Below, piece by piece: positions 17,237 to 25,166 of a stretch of DNA of 64,000 bases. Source of the DNA: Bradyrhizobium frederickii. Lineage in GTDB: Bacteria; Pseudomonadota; Alphaproteobacteria; Rhizobiales; Xanthobacteraceae. How positions within the stretch are numbered: position 1 is the first letter of the stretch; each line of letters opens with the position of its first letter. The notes beneath the pieces were generated by a model. The model saw nothing but the letters and a program-made list of their open reading frames with translations. It ran no database searches and was not told where the DNA came from. Both the position numbers and the translations under genes were made by a program. Location: NCBI RefSeq assembly GCF_004570865.1, contig NZ_SPQS01000003.1:186001-250000 (forward strand). The letters are read 5' to 3'.

Positions 17237-18771
17237 CGGAACGATTGTTCGAAGGCGCGGATTGGGATTTCCACACCTTGCAGCGCATCACCGATGCCTG
17301 CGAGGAGGTGGCGCTGAAGGATCTTGGGCTCGACGTCTATCCGAACCAGATCGAGGTGATCACCGCCGAGCAGATGCTGGACGCCTATTCGTCGGTCGGC
17401 ATGCCCTTGTTCTACAAGCACTGGTCGTTCGGCAAGCATTTCGCCTTCCACGAGGCGTCCTATCGCAAGGGCCTGATGGGGCTTGCCTACGAGATCGTGA
17501 TCAACTCCTCGCCCTGCATCTCCTATCTGATGGAGGAGAACACGGCGACGATGCAGACCCTGGTGATCGCGCATGCCGCCTTCGGCCACAACCACTTCTT
17601 CAAGAACAATTATCTGTTCAAGCAGTGGACCGACGCCGACGGCATCCTGGACTATCTCGACTTCGCCAAGAACTACGTCATGCAATGCGAGGAGCGTTAC
17701 GGCCGCACCGAGGTCGAGCGCACCCTGGATGCTGCGCACGCGCTGATGTCGCACGGCATCGACCGCTATCCCGGCAAGAAGAAGCTCGACCTGCGCGCCG
17801 AGGAGAAACGTGCCGGGCGACGCCGTCAGCACGAGGAAGAGGTCTTCAACGATCTCTGGCGCACCGTGCCGGCCGGCAAGAGCAAGACCCGCTCTGCGCT
17901 CAGCATCGAGCGCCGCCGCAAGCTGCTCGGCCTGCCGCAGGAGAATTTGCTCTACTTCCTGGAGAAGAGCGCGCCGCGCCTAGCGCCGTGGCAGCGCGAG
18001 CTGCTCCGCATCGTCCGCCACATCGCGCAATATTTCTATCCGCAGAGCCAGACCAAGGTGATGAACGAGGGGACGGCGACCTACGTCCATTATCGCATCA
18101 TGACCCAGCTGCACCAGCAGGGTCGCATCACCGACGGCAATTTCCTCGAATTCCTGGGCTCGCACACCAATGTGGTGTTCCAGCCCGAGTTCGACGATCC
18201 GCGCTTCTCCGGCTTCAACCCTTACGCGCTCGGCTTTGCCGTGATGCAGGACATCGAGCGTATCGTCACCAGGCCGGAGGACGAGGACCGCGAATGGTTC
18301 CCCGACATCGCCGGCAAGAACGACGTGATGGGCGTGCTGCGCGACGTCTGGGCCAACTACCGCGATGAGAGCTTCATCGCGCAGTTCCTGAGCCCGAAAT
18401 TGATGCGGCACTTCCGCATGTTCCACCTGCACGACGATCCCGAGGAGCGCGCCGGCATCAGGGTCGACGCCATCCACGACGAGCGCGGCTTCCGCCGCGT
18501 CCGCCGCGAGCTGGCACGGCAGCATGATGTCGGCTACATCGACGCCAATATCGAGGTGGTCGACGTCGATCTCTCAGGCGACCGCCGCCTGATCCTGCAT
18601 CACCACGTCATCAAGGGCTCGCAGCTCAACGAGACCGACGCCAAACGGGTGCTGCAGCACCTCGCCGATCTCTGGACTTACGACGTCGCGCTGATCGAGG
18701 TCGATGCCAACGACAAGGTCCTGCGCGAATACGTCGTGAGCCCGCGCCCGATCGCCGCCGCGGTGGCGTGA
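17233..18771 (+). CDS. spoVR: SpoVR family protein
   Basis: 512-residue SpoVR/YcgB protein of unknown biochemical role, named after a Bacillus sporulation gene but common in non-sporulating bacteria. Family blocks visible are LGLDVYPNQIEVITAEQMLD, GMPLFYKHWSFGKHF, the MNEGTATYVHYRIM segment with an HExxH-less but conserved NEG motif, and GFNPYALGF. ATG 17233 lies in the overlapping ATGA with yeaH, so it is coupled as the third operon gene. Confidence 0.93.
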   Translation: MTERLFEGADWDFHTLQRITDACEEVALKDLGLDVYPNQIEVITAEQMLDAYSSVGMPLFYKHWSFGKHFAFHEASYRKGLMGLAYEIVINSSPCISYLMEENTATMQTLVIAHAAFGHNHFFKNNYLFKQWTDADGILDYLDFAKNYVMQCEERYGRTEVERTLDAAHALMSHGIDRYPGKKKLDLRAEEKRAGRRRQHEEEVFNDLWRTVPAGKSKTRSALSIERRRKLLGLPQENLLYFLEKSAPRLAPWQRELLRIVRHIAQYFYPQSQTKVMNEGTATYVHYRIMTQLHQQGRITDGNFLEFLGSHTNVVFQPEFDDPRFSGFNPYALGFAVMQDIERIVTRPEDEDREWFPDIAGKNDVMGVLRDVWANYRDESFIAQFLSPKLMRHFRMFHLHDDPEERAGIRVDAIHDERGFRRVRRELARQHDVGYIDANIEVVDVDLSGDRRLILHHHVIKGSQLNETDAKRVLQHLADLWTYDVALIEVDANDKVLREYVVSPRPIAAAVA

Positions 18772-18820
18772 GGGAATTTTCCTCTGAGGTGAAACTCGAC
18801 TAGCGCTCCGACGACGGTGC

Positions 18821-18971
18821 GTTCCCTCCCCCCTTGTGGGGGAGGGCTAGGGAGAGGGGTAGCCCAGCAAAAGGTGCCGGTTGCTGACGATGCGCCGGGA
18901 GGCGGTGCCGACAGACAGAATCCCCGTGTGGCCCCCCCTCCCTGACCCTCCCCCACAAGGGGGGAGGGAAC
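18821..18971. repeat. MITE-like element with 33-bp terminal inverted repeats
   Basis: A 151-bp intergenic element. The left arm (18821-18853) begins GTTCCCTCCCCCCTTGTGGG, and the right arm (18939-18971) is its reverse complement with about two mismatches. It lies between the convergent spoVR and DUF1801 genes. Similar GGGGGAGGG-type arms occur at 62091-62244 and in short form near 45302-45330. Confidence 0.85.
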
Positions 18972-19007
18972 GGAGAGAGGCGTCGGTGTGGCGAGACGCC
19001 GGCACTT

Positions 19008-19448
19008 CTATCCCGGTCGCTTCGCCGCCTTCTTCGCCTTGCTCGCATTCAGCTCCACCGCCGCGCGGATCAGCGCCTTCAACGCCTTCTCGTTGATCTT
19101 CTCGCCTTCGCGAATGTCGATCGCGCGCCGCACGTTGCCGTCGAGGCTGGAATTGAACAGGCCTGAGGGGTCATCGAGTGCCGCGCCCTTGGCAAAGGTC
19201 AGCTTCACCACTTCCTTGTAGGTCTCGCCGGTGCAGATGATGCCGTCGTGCTCCCACACGGGAACGCCGCGCCATTTCCACGCTTCCACGACGTCGGGGT
19301 CGGCTTCCCTCATCAGTGCGCGGATCCGCTTCAGCATGTCCCCGCGCCAGTCGCCGAGCTCCTTGATCCTGCTGTCGATCAGCTTGGAGGGCGAGGCTTC
19401 ATTCGCTTCCGTCGCGCCAACCTTCTTTGCGGTCACGGGCTTCTTCAT
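19008..19448 (-). CDS. DUF1801 domain-containing protein
   Basis: 146-residue soluble protein of the DUF1801/YdhG-like group. The core is DWRGDMLKRIRALMREADPDVVEAWKWRGVPVWEHDGIICTG (residues about 32-73, landmark only), then KEVVKLTFAKGAALDDPSGLFN and a Lys-rich tail ending KAKKAAKRPG. The N-terminus is also Lys-rich. The start is ATG 19448, 9 bp after the small membrane protein gene, so probably the last member of the ArsR operon. Function unknown. Confidence 0.85.
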   Translation of the reverse strand: MKKPVTAKKVGATEANEASPSKLIDSRIKELGDWRGDMLKRIRALMREADPDVVEAWKWRGVPVWEHDGIICTGETYKEVVKLTFAKGAALDDPSGLFNSSLDGNVRRAIDIREGEKINEKALKALIRAAVELNASKAKKAAKRPG

Positions 19449-19457
19449 CCTCTTGCC

Positions 19458-19661
19458 TCAGGCGTTGCTGCGGTTGAGATAGGGCAGCGCGAACAGATAC
19501 AGCCCCGTCGCGAGCAGCGGAATCAGCGGCACGAGCGCCAGGACGCCGATCCACACGGCCTGGAGCTGCATGATCATGGCGACGATGTTGGCGATGACGG
19601 CAAGCGTGAACGCCATCGACAGCCAACGATGAATTTGCCGAATCCACATCTGCGTGCTCAT
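19458..19661 (-). CDS. small hypothetical membrane protein
   Basis: 67 residues with two predicted membrane helices (MAFTLAVIANIVAMIMQL and IGVLALVPLIPLLATGLYLF). ATG 19661 is preceded by AGAGGA at 5 nt. It lies 45 bp after the SRPBCC gene and 9 bp before DUF1801. No family recognised with certainty; similar short proteins often accompany ArsR/AHSA1 pairs. Confidence 0.75.
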   Translation of the reverse strand: MSTQMWIRQIHRWLSMAFTLAVIANIVAMIMQLQAVWIGVLALVPLIPLLATGLYLFALPYLNRSNA

Positions 19662-19706
19662 TGGGTCCTCTCTTGCGAATGTCTGGAAATAGACGCGGCG
19701 GACGAA

Positions 19707-20138
19707 CTAGTCTCCTCGCGCCAGCACCTCGTCCAGTTTTGCCAAGAACTGCTTCCAGCCGGCATGCGCGCCGCCGAAGGCCTGCTTCTGCGTCGGGCTG
19801 AATCCCGCCTGCTCGACGCGCAGATGCGTGCCCGCGCTGGTCGGCGTCAGCGTGAAGGTCACGACGCTTCTGAGGTCGAAGGCGGCGTCCTCATGCGAGA
19901 AATTCCAGGTATAGGCGAGCGTCTTCTGCGGCTCGATGGTGAGCACCTCGCAGTCCAGCACGCCGCCCCATTCGCCGCGCAGATTGAAGCGATGGCCGAC
20001 GATCGGCTTGAAGTCGTTCTTCATCAGCCATTCCTCGATCAGGTGCGGCTGCGTCAGCGCGCGCCAGAGCCGCTCGGCGGGAAAGGCAAATTCGCGCTCG
20101 ACGATCACGGAGCGTGTTTCCGTCGCCGGTTCAGTCAT
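19707..20138 (-). CDS. SRPBCC (AHSA1-type) domain protein
   Basis: 143-residue START-like lipid/ligand-binding fold of the Activator-of-Hsp90-ATPase-1-like group. Landmarks are REFAFPAERLWRALTQPHLIEEWL at the N-terminus (residues 15-38, landmark), GGVLDCEVLTIEPQKTLAYTW in the middle and GFSPTQKQAFGGAHAGWKQFL near the end. It overlaps the upstream ArsR gene by 4 nt (ATGA), a very common bacterial pairing. The ligand is unknown. Confidence 0.9.
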   Translation of the reverse strand: MTEPATETRSVIVEREFAFPAERLWRALTQPHLIEEWLMKNDFKPIVGHRFNLRGEWGGVLDCEVLTIEPQKTLAYTWNFSHEDAAFDLRSVVTFTLTPTSAGTHLRVEQAGFSPTQKQAFGGAHAGWKQFLAKLDEVLARGD

Positions 20139-20458
20139 TGGTCCATCCTCTTCAGGAGATCGTCGAGCGCGTCGAGCCGCCGCTGCCAGAACGACGACAT
20201 CTGGCTGGTCCAGTCGATCAGCGGATTGAGCGCGCCGGGCTGCGCGCTGTAATGGGTCTGGCGTCCCTCATGGCGGTCGCGCACGAGACCAGCCTGCTTC
20301 AGCGCGCCGAGATGCTTCGAGACCGCCGGCTGCGAAACGCCGGATCGCACCGTCAGCGCCCCGACTGTCTGCTCGCCCTCGCGGCACAGCCGCTCGAAGA
20401 TCGCCCGCCTCGTGGGGTCGGCGAGCGTCCTGAACAGCATATCGGGGGCGGGGGACAT
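20135..20458 (-). CDS. ArsR family winged-helix repressor
   Basis: 107-residue regulator of the SdpR-like ArsR group, usually encoded with an SRPBCC protein. The N-terminus is MLFRTLADPTRRAIFERL and the recognition region is VRSGVSQPAVSKHLGALKQAGLV. No CxC metal-binding motif is seen, so metal sensing is unlikely. I chose ATG 20458 because the longer form (ATG 20494) starts inside a palindrome that looks like its operator, and homologues begin close to this point. It probably represses its own four-gene operon. Confidence 0.9.
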   Translation of the reverse strand: MSPAPDMLFRTLADPTRRAIFERLCREGEQTVGALTVRSGVSQPAVSKHLGALKQAGLVRDRHEGRQTHYSAQPGALNPLIDWTSQMSSFWQRRLDALDDLLKRMDQ

Positions 20459-20466
20459 GGAGATCC

Positions 20467-20508
20467 ATAACCGGGAAGTTATGGGTTTATTCATAACCGC
20501 AGAGTTAT
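20467..20508 (-). promoter_or_regulatory. two palindromic operators for the ArsR operon
   Basis: ATAACCGGGAAGTTAT at 20467-20482 and ATAACCGCAGAGTTAT at 20493-20508 share the form ATAACcgnnnaGTTAT. Each is an imperfect palindrome and their centres are 26 bp apart, immediately upstream of the ArsR start. Two matched half-site pairs at a promoter are what a dimeric winged-helix repressor would need for autoregulation. Binding is inferred. Confidence 0.6.
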
Positions 20509-20558
20509 AGGTAAGTCAAGCGGGCATCAAAGGACGTGGGAAGCGGCGCGCGCACCCT

Positions 20559-20638
20559 CCGCCGTCATTGCGAGCGCAGCGAAACAATCCAGACTGCCTT
20601 CGCGGAGATGGCTTCGCTGCGCTCGCAATGACGGCGGA
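20559..20638. repeat. dispersed palindromic repeat (GTCATTGCGAGCG family)
   Basis: An 80-bp element bounded by CCGCCGTCATTGCGAGCGCA and its inverse, with CAATCCAGACTGCC inside. A second copy is at 34878-34966. It sits between the ArsR operon promoter and the 3' end of the DsrE-like gene. Confidence 0.85.
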
Positions 20639-20663
20639 GAAGGTGTGCCTCCAGCAGCTACCG

Positions 20664-21113
20664 CTACGGCCGCAGATACAAGTACCCCTGCGACTGCAGC
20701 TCGGCCAGCCTGACCACGCCGCCCTTTTCCGCACTGACGAAACCCGGCAGCAGCTCCTTCAGCGTGACGTTCTGTGCCTTCATCGTGTTGCCGCAAGCGG
20801 CGAGCTCGACGCCGTCCTTGGAGAATTCGCCGATCCGCTTGCTGAGATCGAGGTTGGCTTGCGCCGCGTGGAATGCCTTCAGCGCCGGTCCGTGGATCAC
20901 CAGCGCGATCGTGACATGTTCGGGGCCGCCGACCCCGTCGATGTGGTTCTGGATGCTGCCGAGCACGAAATTGACCTTCTCGGCGTCGCTGAGGTGATAA
21001 GCCACCTTGAGCTTGCTCGACGGCGTCGCCTCGCTCGCAGCTTTCGCGCTGGAGGCACCGAGCGCCGCACCCAGAGCCGAGATGGCGCTCCACAACATGT
21101 TCCGGCGGTTCAT
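20664..21113 (-). CDS. exported DsrE-like sulfur-relay fold protein
   Basis: 149 residues. The N-terminus MNRRNMLWSAISALGAALG with a following ASSAKAAS site looks like a Sec or Tat signal. The rest resembles DsrE/DsrF (KLKVAYHLSDAEKVNFVLGS, VTIALVIHGPALKAF) and retains one Cys in VELAACGNTM at the position used by many DsrE-like proteins. ATG 21113 follows GGGGGAG. Periplasmic single-gene DsrE-like proteins are common and of unclear function. Confidence 0.8.
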   Translation of the reverse strand: MNRRNMLWSAISALGAALGASSAKAASEATPSSKLKVAYHLSDAEKVNFVLGSIQNHIDGVGGPEHVTIALVIHGPALKAFHAAQANLDLSKRIGEFSKDGVELAACGNTMKAQNVTLKELLPGFVSAEKGGVVRLAELQSQGYLYLRP

Positions 21114-21153
21114 GGCGATCTCCCCCGACTAGCCTCTATACGCAGGACGCATA

Positions 21154-21774
21154 TCACTTGTGGCGCAGTGCCGCGAGTTCCTTGCGGTCGGTCACCAGCG
21201 AAGCGCATTCGCTGGTATCGGTGCGATCGAGCCGGAAAATCCTGTCGTCGGCGCCGCCGACGAGCGATCGCTCGGCATCGTCGTCCGGCTTGTTGTTCTG
21301 CCAGACCCTGACGCGTTCGAGCCGCACGATCGCCGACCTGTCGTCCTTCGAGAGTGCAACGCCGATGCCGCCGCCCTCGCAGTCGACGCCGCACCCCAGG
21401 CGGACTTCGTTGCCGCTCTTGGTGAACACAGCGTGGTTGCACGAACCGCTCGAGTCGAAGTCGCCGGAGCGATGCCGATACCTGAAGCCGAGCCGGAAGG
21501 AGTTGTGCAACTCCTTGTCCTCCTTGTCCAGTTCCGCCGAGATCAGCAGCTTCATCGAGGCGACCTTCTGCTTCGGATGCCGCGCAAGATGGTCGGCATC
21601 CTAGCGGCGGACGAAGCAGGCATAGGCCTTGTCGCCGGGGGTGCCCGCATACATGCGCGCATTGAAGGCCTCGGCTTCAGCCTTGCTGGCCTCGCGGATG
21701 TCGTCGCCCTCCTCGGCCTGGGCCGCGCCGATGAATGCGGCAAGGGCAAGCGGAACAATAAGAGCAAGCTTCAT
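21154..21774 (-). pseudogene. secreted protein of unknown function interrupted by an in-frame TAG
   Basis: One reading frame from ATG 21774 to the TGA at 21154 is broken only by TAG at 21601-21603. The first part has a clear signal peptide (MKLALIVPLALAAFIGAAQA) and ends YACFVRR. After the stop the same frame continues DADHLARHPKQKVASMKLL and runs 130 more residues, including FDSSGSCNH and GCGVDCEGGGIGVALS. In relatives I recall from Bradyrhizobium, this junction reads VRRYDADHLA with Tyr where TAG stands, so a single change at the third codon position (TAC or TAT to TAG) would explain it. The alternatives are a sequencing error, or two separate proteins, the second starting at ATG 21555. The intact product would have 206 residues and three or more Cys. 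Confidence 0.7.
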
Positions 21775-22105
21775 GATCGCACCGGGCGCTTGGCGGCAAA
21801 GGCCCGCCCCGGCAGGGCGGCGCAGGCCTGCCATTAGTCGCGGCGCCAGCGCATGGCGTTCAAGCCTTCGGCACGGTCACCCCTGCGACTATCCCGGTAC
21901 GACTTGGGGGCCGTCGTCTCACGCCGGGCCTTAGTCATTGATGGGATTAAGAAGGTTCAACTGGTGCACTCCTTGATTCCTCCGGAACTCGATGTCGGCG
22001 ATGGCGGCGACATTGTCTCGGTTCGTCAATGTGGTAGCGTTCACAGACGACCGCCTTTGGCAGTCGTAAGCTGGGACTGCCTTGTAAGCTTGTGGAGTCC
22101 CCCGC
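21775..22105. other. 331-bp divergent intergenic region with a small hairpin
   Basis: No gene is seen. The strongest element is an inverted repeat GGCAGTC (22059-22065) and GACTGCC (22075-22081) with a 9-nt loop, 24 nt upstream of the cyclase ATG. It could be an operator or a leader hairpin. A GGAAC in the middle has no matching CGTT. The left part next to the signal-peptide gene is GC-rich and shows no clear promoter by eye. Confidence 0.4.
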
Positions 22106-23620
22106 ATGGGCGAAATTCGCAACTTCAAATCCGGCAATCAGGATGAGCCGCCGTCACACGGCCCCATGCCTCGCCGTCTCGCCGCGATCATTGTCGGTGA
22201 CATCGCTTCCTACAGCCGCATCATGCAAGCGGACGAGGAGGGAACGCATGTCCGCGTCAAGCGGATCGAGCGCGATATCATCCAGCCCAGCATCATCGAG
22301 CACCATGGAAGTCTGGTGAAGACGACGGGCGATGGCTTCATCGCTATTTTCGATAGTCCTGTTGAGGCCGTTCGCTGCAGCATCGTGATCCAGCAGAACC
22401 TCATCGGCCGCAATGCCTCGCTTCCAAAGCATTCGCGGCTCGAATACCGGATTGGCGTCAATCTCGGCGACGTGATCGTAGAGCCGGACGATATCTACGG
22501 CGACGGCGTCAATATCGCCAGCCGTATCGAAGGCATTGCGCAGCCTGGTCAGGTCTTTATCTCAGGCGCGATCTACGAGCAGATCAAGCACAAGGTGGTG
22601 TGCGGCTATGAGTCGCTCGGAGACCGCAAAGTCAAGAACATCACCGACCCGGTGCGTGTGTATCGCGTGCTGCCGGATGCAGATGCGGTCGGCAGCACGC
22701 GAGGCCGGCGCGAAAATACCCTTATCTTCCTTTTGGCCATCACGCTGCTGATTATCGCGAGCGGCGTGCTCTGGTATTTGCTGGCGCAGCCCGGCAGGAT
22801 CAACGAGCAGGCCGCCACGCCCACCGCTGCCCCGGCCGCGTCGCCGCAAGAGGCCGCGACGCAGGCGCCACAACCCTCCCCATCATTGGCTTCTGCCCCT
22901 CCCTCGCCGTCGCCGTCGCCGGCGCCCAGCCCATCGGCGACGCCGCCTCGCGAACCCGAGATGGTCGCCATTCGCGGCGGAAGCTTCGCGATGGGAAGCA
23001 ATGACGACCCGACCGAACGGCCTGTCCACCAGGTCGCGATCAAGCCGTTCTCGATCGGAAAATATCCGGTGACGGTGCAGGAGTGGAACGAATGCGCCGC
23101 CGCCAGGGCGTGCGGATTCACGGCCACCGGCAAGGACGATGCTCCCGTCAGCAATGTGAGCTGGGCCGATGCGCAACAATATGCCGCCTGGCTCGCGCAG
23201 ACGACGAAGAAGCCTTACCGCCTTCCGAGCGAAGCCGAATGGGAATATGCGGCGCGCGGAGGAACGCAGACCAAATACTGGTGGGGCGACAAGCTCCAGC
23301 CGGGCATGGCCGGGTGCAAGGATTGCGGTGATCTTGCGGCCGAGCAGCCGGCCAAGGTCGGCAGCTTCAGGCCCAATCCATTCGGGCTTTATGACATGGG
23401 CGGCGGCATCGATCAGTGGGTCGAGGACTGCTGGCATAAGACCTATCAGGGCGCGCCGGGTGACGGCTCGGCATGGAGCAGCGGCGACTGCAGCTCTCAC
23501 GTCCTGCGCTCGGGTTCCTGGAAGAACGATTCGAGATATGTGCGGCCGTCAAACCGCGATGGTTACGACACCAATGTCCGTTACCCCACACATGGATTCC
23601 GTGTCGCACTCAGTCCGTAA
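22106..23620 (+). CDS. membrane class III adenylate cyclase fused to SUMF1-like domain
   Basis: 504 residues. An N-terminal cyclase domain (about 24-190) has both metal Asp (Asp32 in IIVGDIASYS, Asp76 in KTTGDGF), the adenine-selecting Lys72, Asp133, and the transition-state pair Asn136/Arg140 in GDGVNIASR, so it should be active on ATP. One membrane helix (about 205-227) follows, then a Pro/Ala/Ser-rich linker (about 235-283) and a SUMF1/FGE-sulfatase-like domain (about 284-504: GGSFAMGSNDDPTERPVHQV, RLPSEAEWEYAARGG, HGFRVALSP). The catalytic Cys pair of true formylglycine-generating enzyme is absent (RSGSWKNDSRYVRPSNRD), so the outer domain is probably a sensor or binding module. Cys pairs near CAAARAC, CKDC and EDC/GDC could form periplasmic disulfides. 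The start is ATG 22106; the gene is followed 17 bp later by DUF4399. Confidence 0.88.
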   Translation: MGEIRNFKSGNQDEPPSHGPMPRRLAAIIVGDIASYSRIMQADEEGTHVRVKRIERDIIQPSIIEHHGSLVKTTGDGFIAIFDSPVEAVRCSIVIQQNLIGRNASLPKHSRLEYRIGVNLGDVIVEPDDIYGDGVNIASRIEGIAQPGQVFISGAIYEQIKHKVVCGYESLGDRKVKNITDPVRVYRVLPDADAVGSTRGRRENTLIFLLAITLLIIASGVLWYLLAQPGRINEQAATPTAAPAASPQEAATQAPQPSPSLASAPPSPSPSPAPSPSATPPREPEMVAIRGGSFAMGSNDDPTERPVHQVAIKPFSIGKYPVTVQEWNECAAARACGFTATGKDDAPVSNVSWADAQQYAAWLAQTTKKPYRLPSEAEWEYAARGGTQTKYWWGDKLQPGMAGCKDCGDLAAEQPAKVGSFRPNPFGLYDMGGGIDQWVEDCWHKTYQGAPGDGSAWSSGDCSSHVLRSGSWKNDSRYVRPSNRDGYDTNVRYPTHGFRVALSP

Positions 23621-23637
23621 GTGCTGGAGTAAGTTTG

Positions 23638-24087
23638 ATGAAGATCATTGCCGGTGTCGCGCTGGTAGTCGCGATCGCATTGCTACCGGGCTCGGCCTGT
23701 TCGCAGGGCAAGGCTGCGCCCAAGGACGCCAAGCTCTATTTCATCACGCCGCATGACGGGCAGAAGGTTCGCGGTGGGTTCTGGGTCCGGTTCGGCCTGC
23801 GTAACATGGGCGTGACGCATGCTGGCGACGACTACCAGAACGCCGGCCATCATCATCTGCTGGTCGACGTCAACGACCCCATCGATCCCAAGGAGCCGAT
23901 CCCGCAAGACAAGTCGCACCTGCATTTCGGCGCAGGGCAGACCGAAACCATGCTTGAGCTTGCGCCGGGCACGCACACGCTCCAGCTGGTGCTCGGCGAT
24001 GCCAAGCACTATCCGTTTGAACCGCCGATCGTGTCGGAGAAGATTACGATCCGCGTCAGGTCGTCGGCTTCAGCGCGGAGCAAATGA
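23638..24087 (+). CDS. DUF4399 exported protein
   Basis: 149 residues with a signal peptide (MKIIAGVALVVAIALLPGSA, then CSQ, possibly a lipobox with Cys21). The mature part is a His-rich DUF4399 domain: LYFITPHDGQKVRGGFWVRF, NAGHHHLLVD, SHLHFGAGQTETML and GTHTLQLVLGDAKH. The conserved His cluster suggests metal binding, which is inference. It follows the cyclase gene by 17 bp with GGAG upstream, so the two are probably co-transcribed. Its TGA abuts the stop of the convergent korB. Confidence 0.88.
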   Translation: MKIIAGVALVVAIALLPGSACSQGKAAPKDAKLYFITPHDGQKVRGGFWVRFGLRNMGVTHAGDDYQNAGHHHLLVDVNDPIDPKEPIPQDKSHLHFGAGQTETMLELAPGTHTLQLVLGDAKHYPFEPPIVSEKITIRVRSSASARSK

Positions 24088-25143
24088 TCACCGCAGGCTG
24101 GCGTTGATCTTGTCCAGCACGGCCGAGCCCGGGCACAGCGTATCCGCTTCCAGCGTGTTGAGCGGCGTCTCGACCGTGTTGAGGTGCTCGTGCAGGTCTT
24201 CCGCCTCGGGGTCGACGTACAGTAGCCCGGTGACGATCTGTCCCCTGGCGGCGTGCCTTGCCAGGAAGGTCTGGGCTCCCAGCCGGTCGTGCGGATCGTA
24301 ATCCGCGTCGATCTTGCGCAGCGCGACCTTGCTGCCGTCGTGCTGCTCGACCACCTGCACCGTGCCGGGGGCGTAATCGACCGCGATCGGATCGCGGCCG
24401 ACCAGCACGTCGAGACGGTTCACCGCGTCGTTGTGCTCGCGGACATAATCGAAACTCTTGGTCGAGCCGGCGTGGTTGTTGAAGGCGATGCAGGGGCTGA
24501 TGACGTCGATGAAGGACGCGCCCTTGTGGCGGATCGCGGCCGCGATCAGCGGCACCAGCTGGGTCTTGTCGCCGGAGAACGAGCGGGCGACGAAAGTTGC
24601 CCCTAACTGCAGCGCGATGGCGACGAGGTCGATGGCGTTGTCGGTGTTGGTGACGCCCTTCTTGCTCTTCGAGCCGCGATCGGCGGTCGCGGAGAACTGG
24701 CCCTTGGTCAGGCCGTAGACGCCGTTGTTCTCGACGATATAGGTCATGTTGACGCCGCGCCGGATCGAATGCGCGAACTGGCCGAAGCCGATCGAGGCGG
24801 AATCGCCGTCGCCGGAAACGCCGAGATAGATCAGGTCGCGGTTGGCGAGGTTGGCGCCGGTCAGCACTGATGGCATGCGGCCATGCACGGAGTTGAAGCC
24901 GTGCGAATTGCCGAGGAAATAGTCCGGCGTCTTCGAGGAGCAGCCGATGCCGGAGATCTTTGCCACCCGGTGCGGCTCGATCGACAGCTCGTAGCACGCC
25001 TCGATGATCGAAGCCGTGATCGAATCGTGGCCGCAGCCGGCGCACAGCGTCGAGATCTTGCCCTCGTAGTCGCGGCGGGTGTAGCCGAGCTCGTTCGGCT
25101 TCAGCCCGGGATGATGGAATTTCGGTTTTGCGATGTAGGTCAT
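24088..25143 (-). CDS. korB: 2-oxoacid:ferredoxin oxidoreductase, beta (TPP) subunit
   Basis: 351-residue TPP-binding subunit of a 2-oxoacid (probably 2-oxoglutarate):ferredoxin oxidoreductase. It shows LCAGCGHDSITASI, GIGCSSKTPDYFLG and the TPP motif GVSGDGDSASIGFGQFAHS followed by YIVENNGVYGLTKGQ. Cys in CAGCGH and GIGCSS fit the FeS ligands of this subunit. I chose ATG 25143; a longer frame upstream runs into a dispersed repeat and is not coding. It is third gene of the operon after the GltD-like and alpha genes, separated from alpha by a 130-bp gap that holds the repeat. Confidence 0.92.
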   Translation of the reverse strand: MTYIAKPKFHHPGLKPNELGYTRRDYEGKISTLCAGCGHDSITASIIEACYELSIEPHRVAKISGIGCSSKTPDYFLGNSHGFNSVHGRMPSVLTGANLANRDLIYLGVSGDGDSASIGFGQFAHSIRRGVNMTYIVENNGVYGLTKGQFSATADRGSKSKKGVTNTDNAIDLVAIALQLGATFVARSFSGDKTQLVPLIAAAIRHKGASFIDVISPCIAFNNHAGSTKSFDYVREHNDAVNRLDVLVGRDPIAVDYAPGTVQVVEQHDGSKVALRKIDADYDPHDRLGAQTFLARHAARGQIVTGLLYVDPEAEDLHEHLNTVETPLNTLEADTLCPGSAVLDKINASLR

Positions 25144-25166
25144 GAGAGCACCTGGAGCTTCCGCAG

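Noticed and set aside
18821..18971. CRISPR-like array from the repeated GGGGGAGGG blocks
   Set aside because: Only two inverted arms, no regularly spaced direct repeats and no cas genes in the window.
20459..20494. Longer ArsR protein starting at ATG 20494
   Set aside because: That start lies inside a predicted operator palindrome and adds residues not typical of the family.
22962..23620. Reading the SUMF1-like domain as an active formylglycine-generating enzyme
   Set aside because: The catalytic Cys positions are not occupied and no sulfatase gene is nearby.
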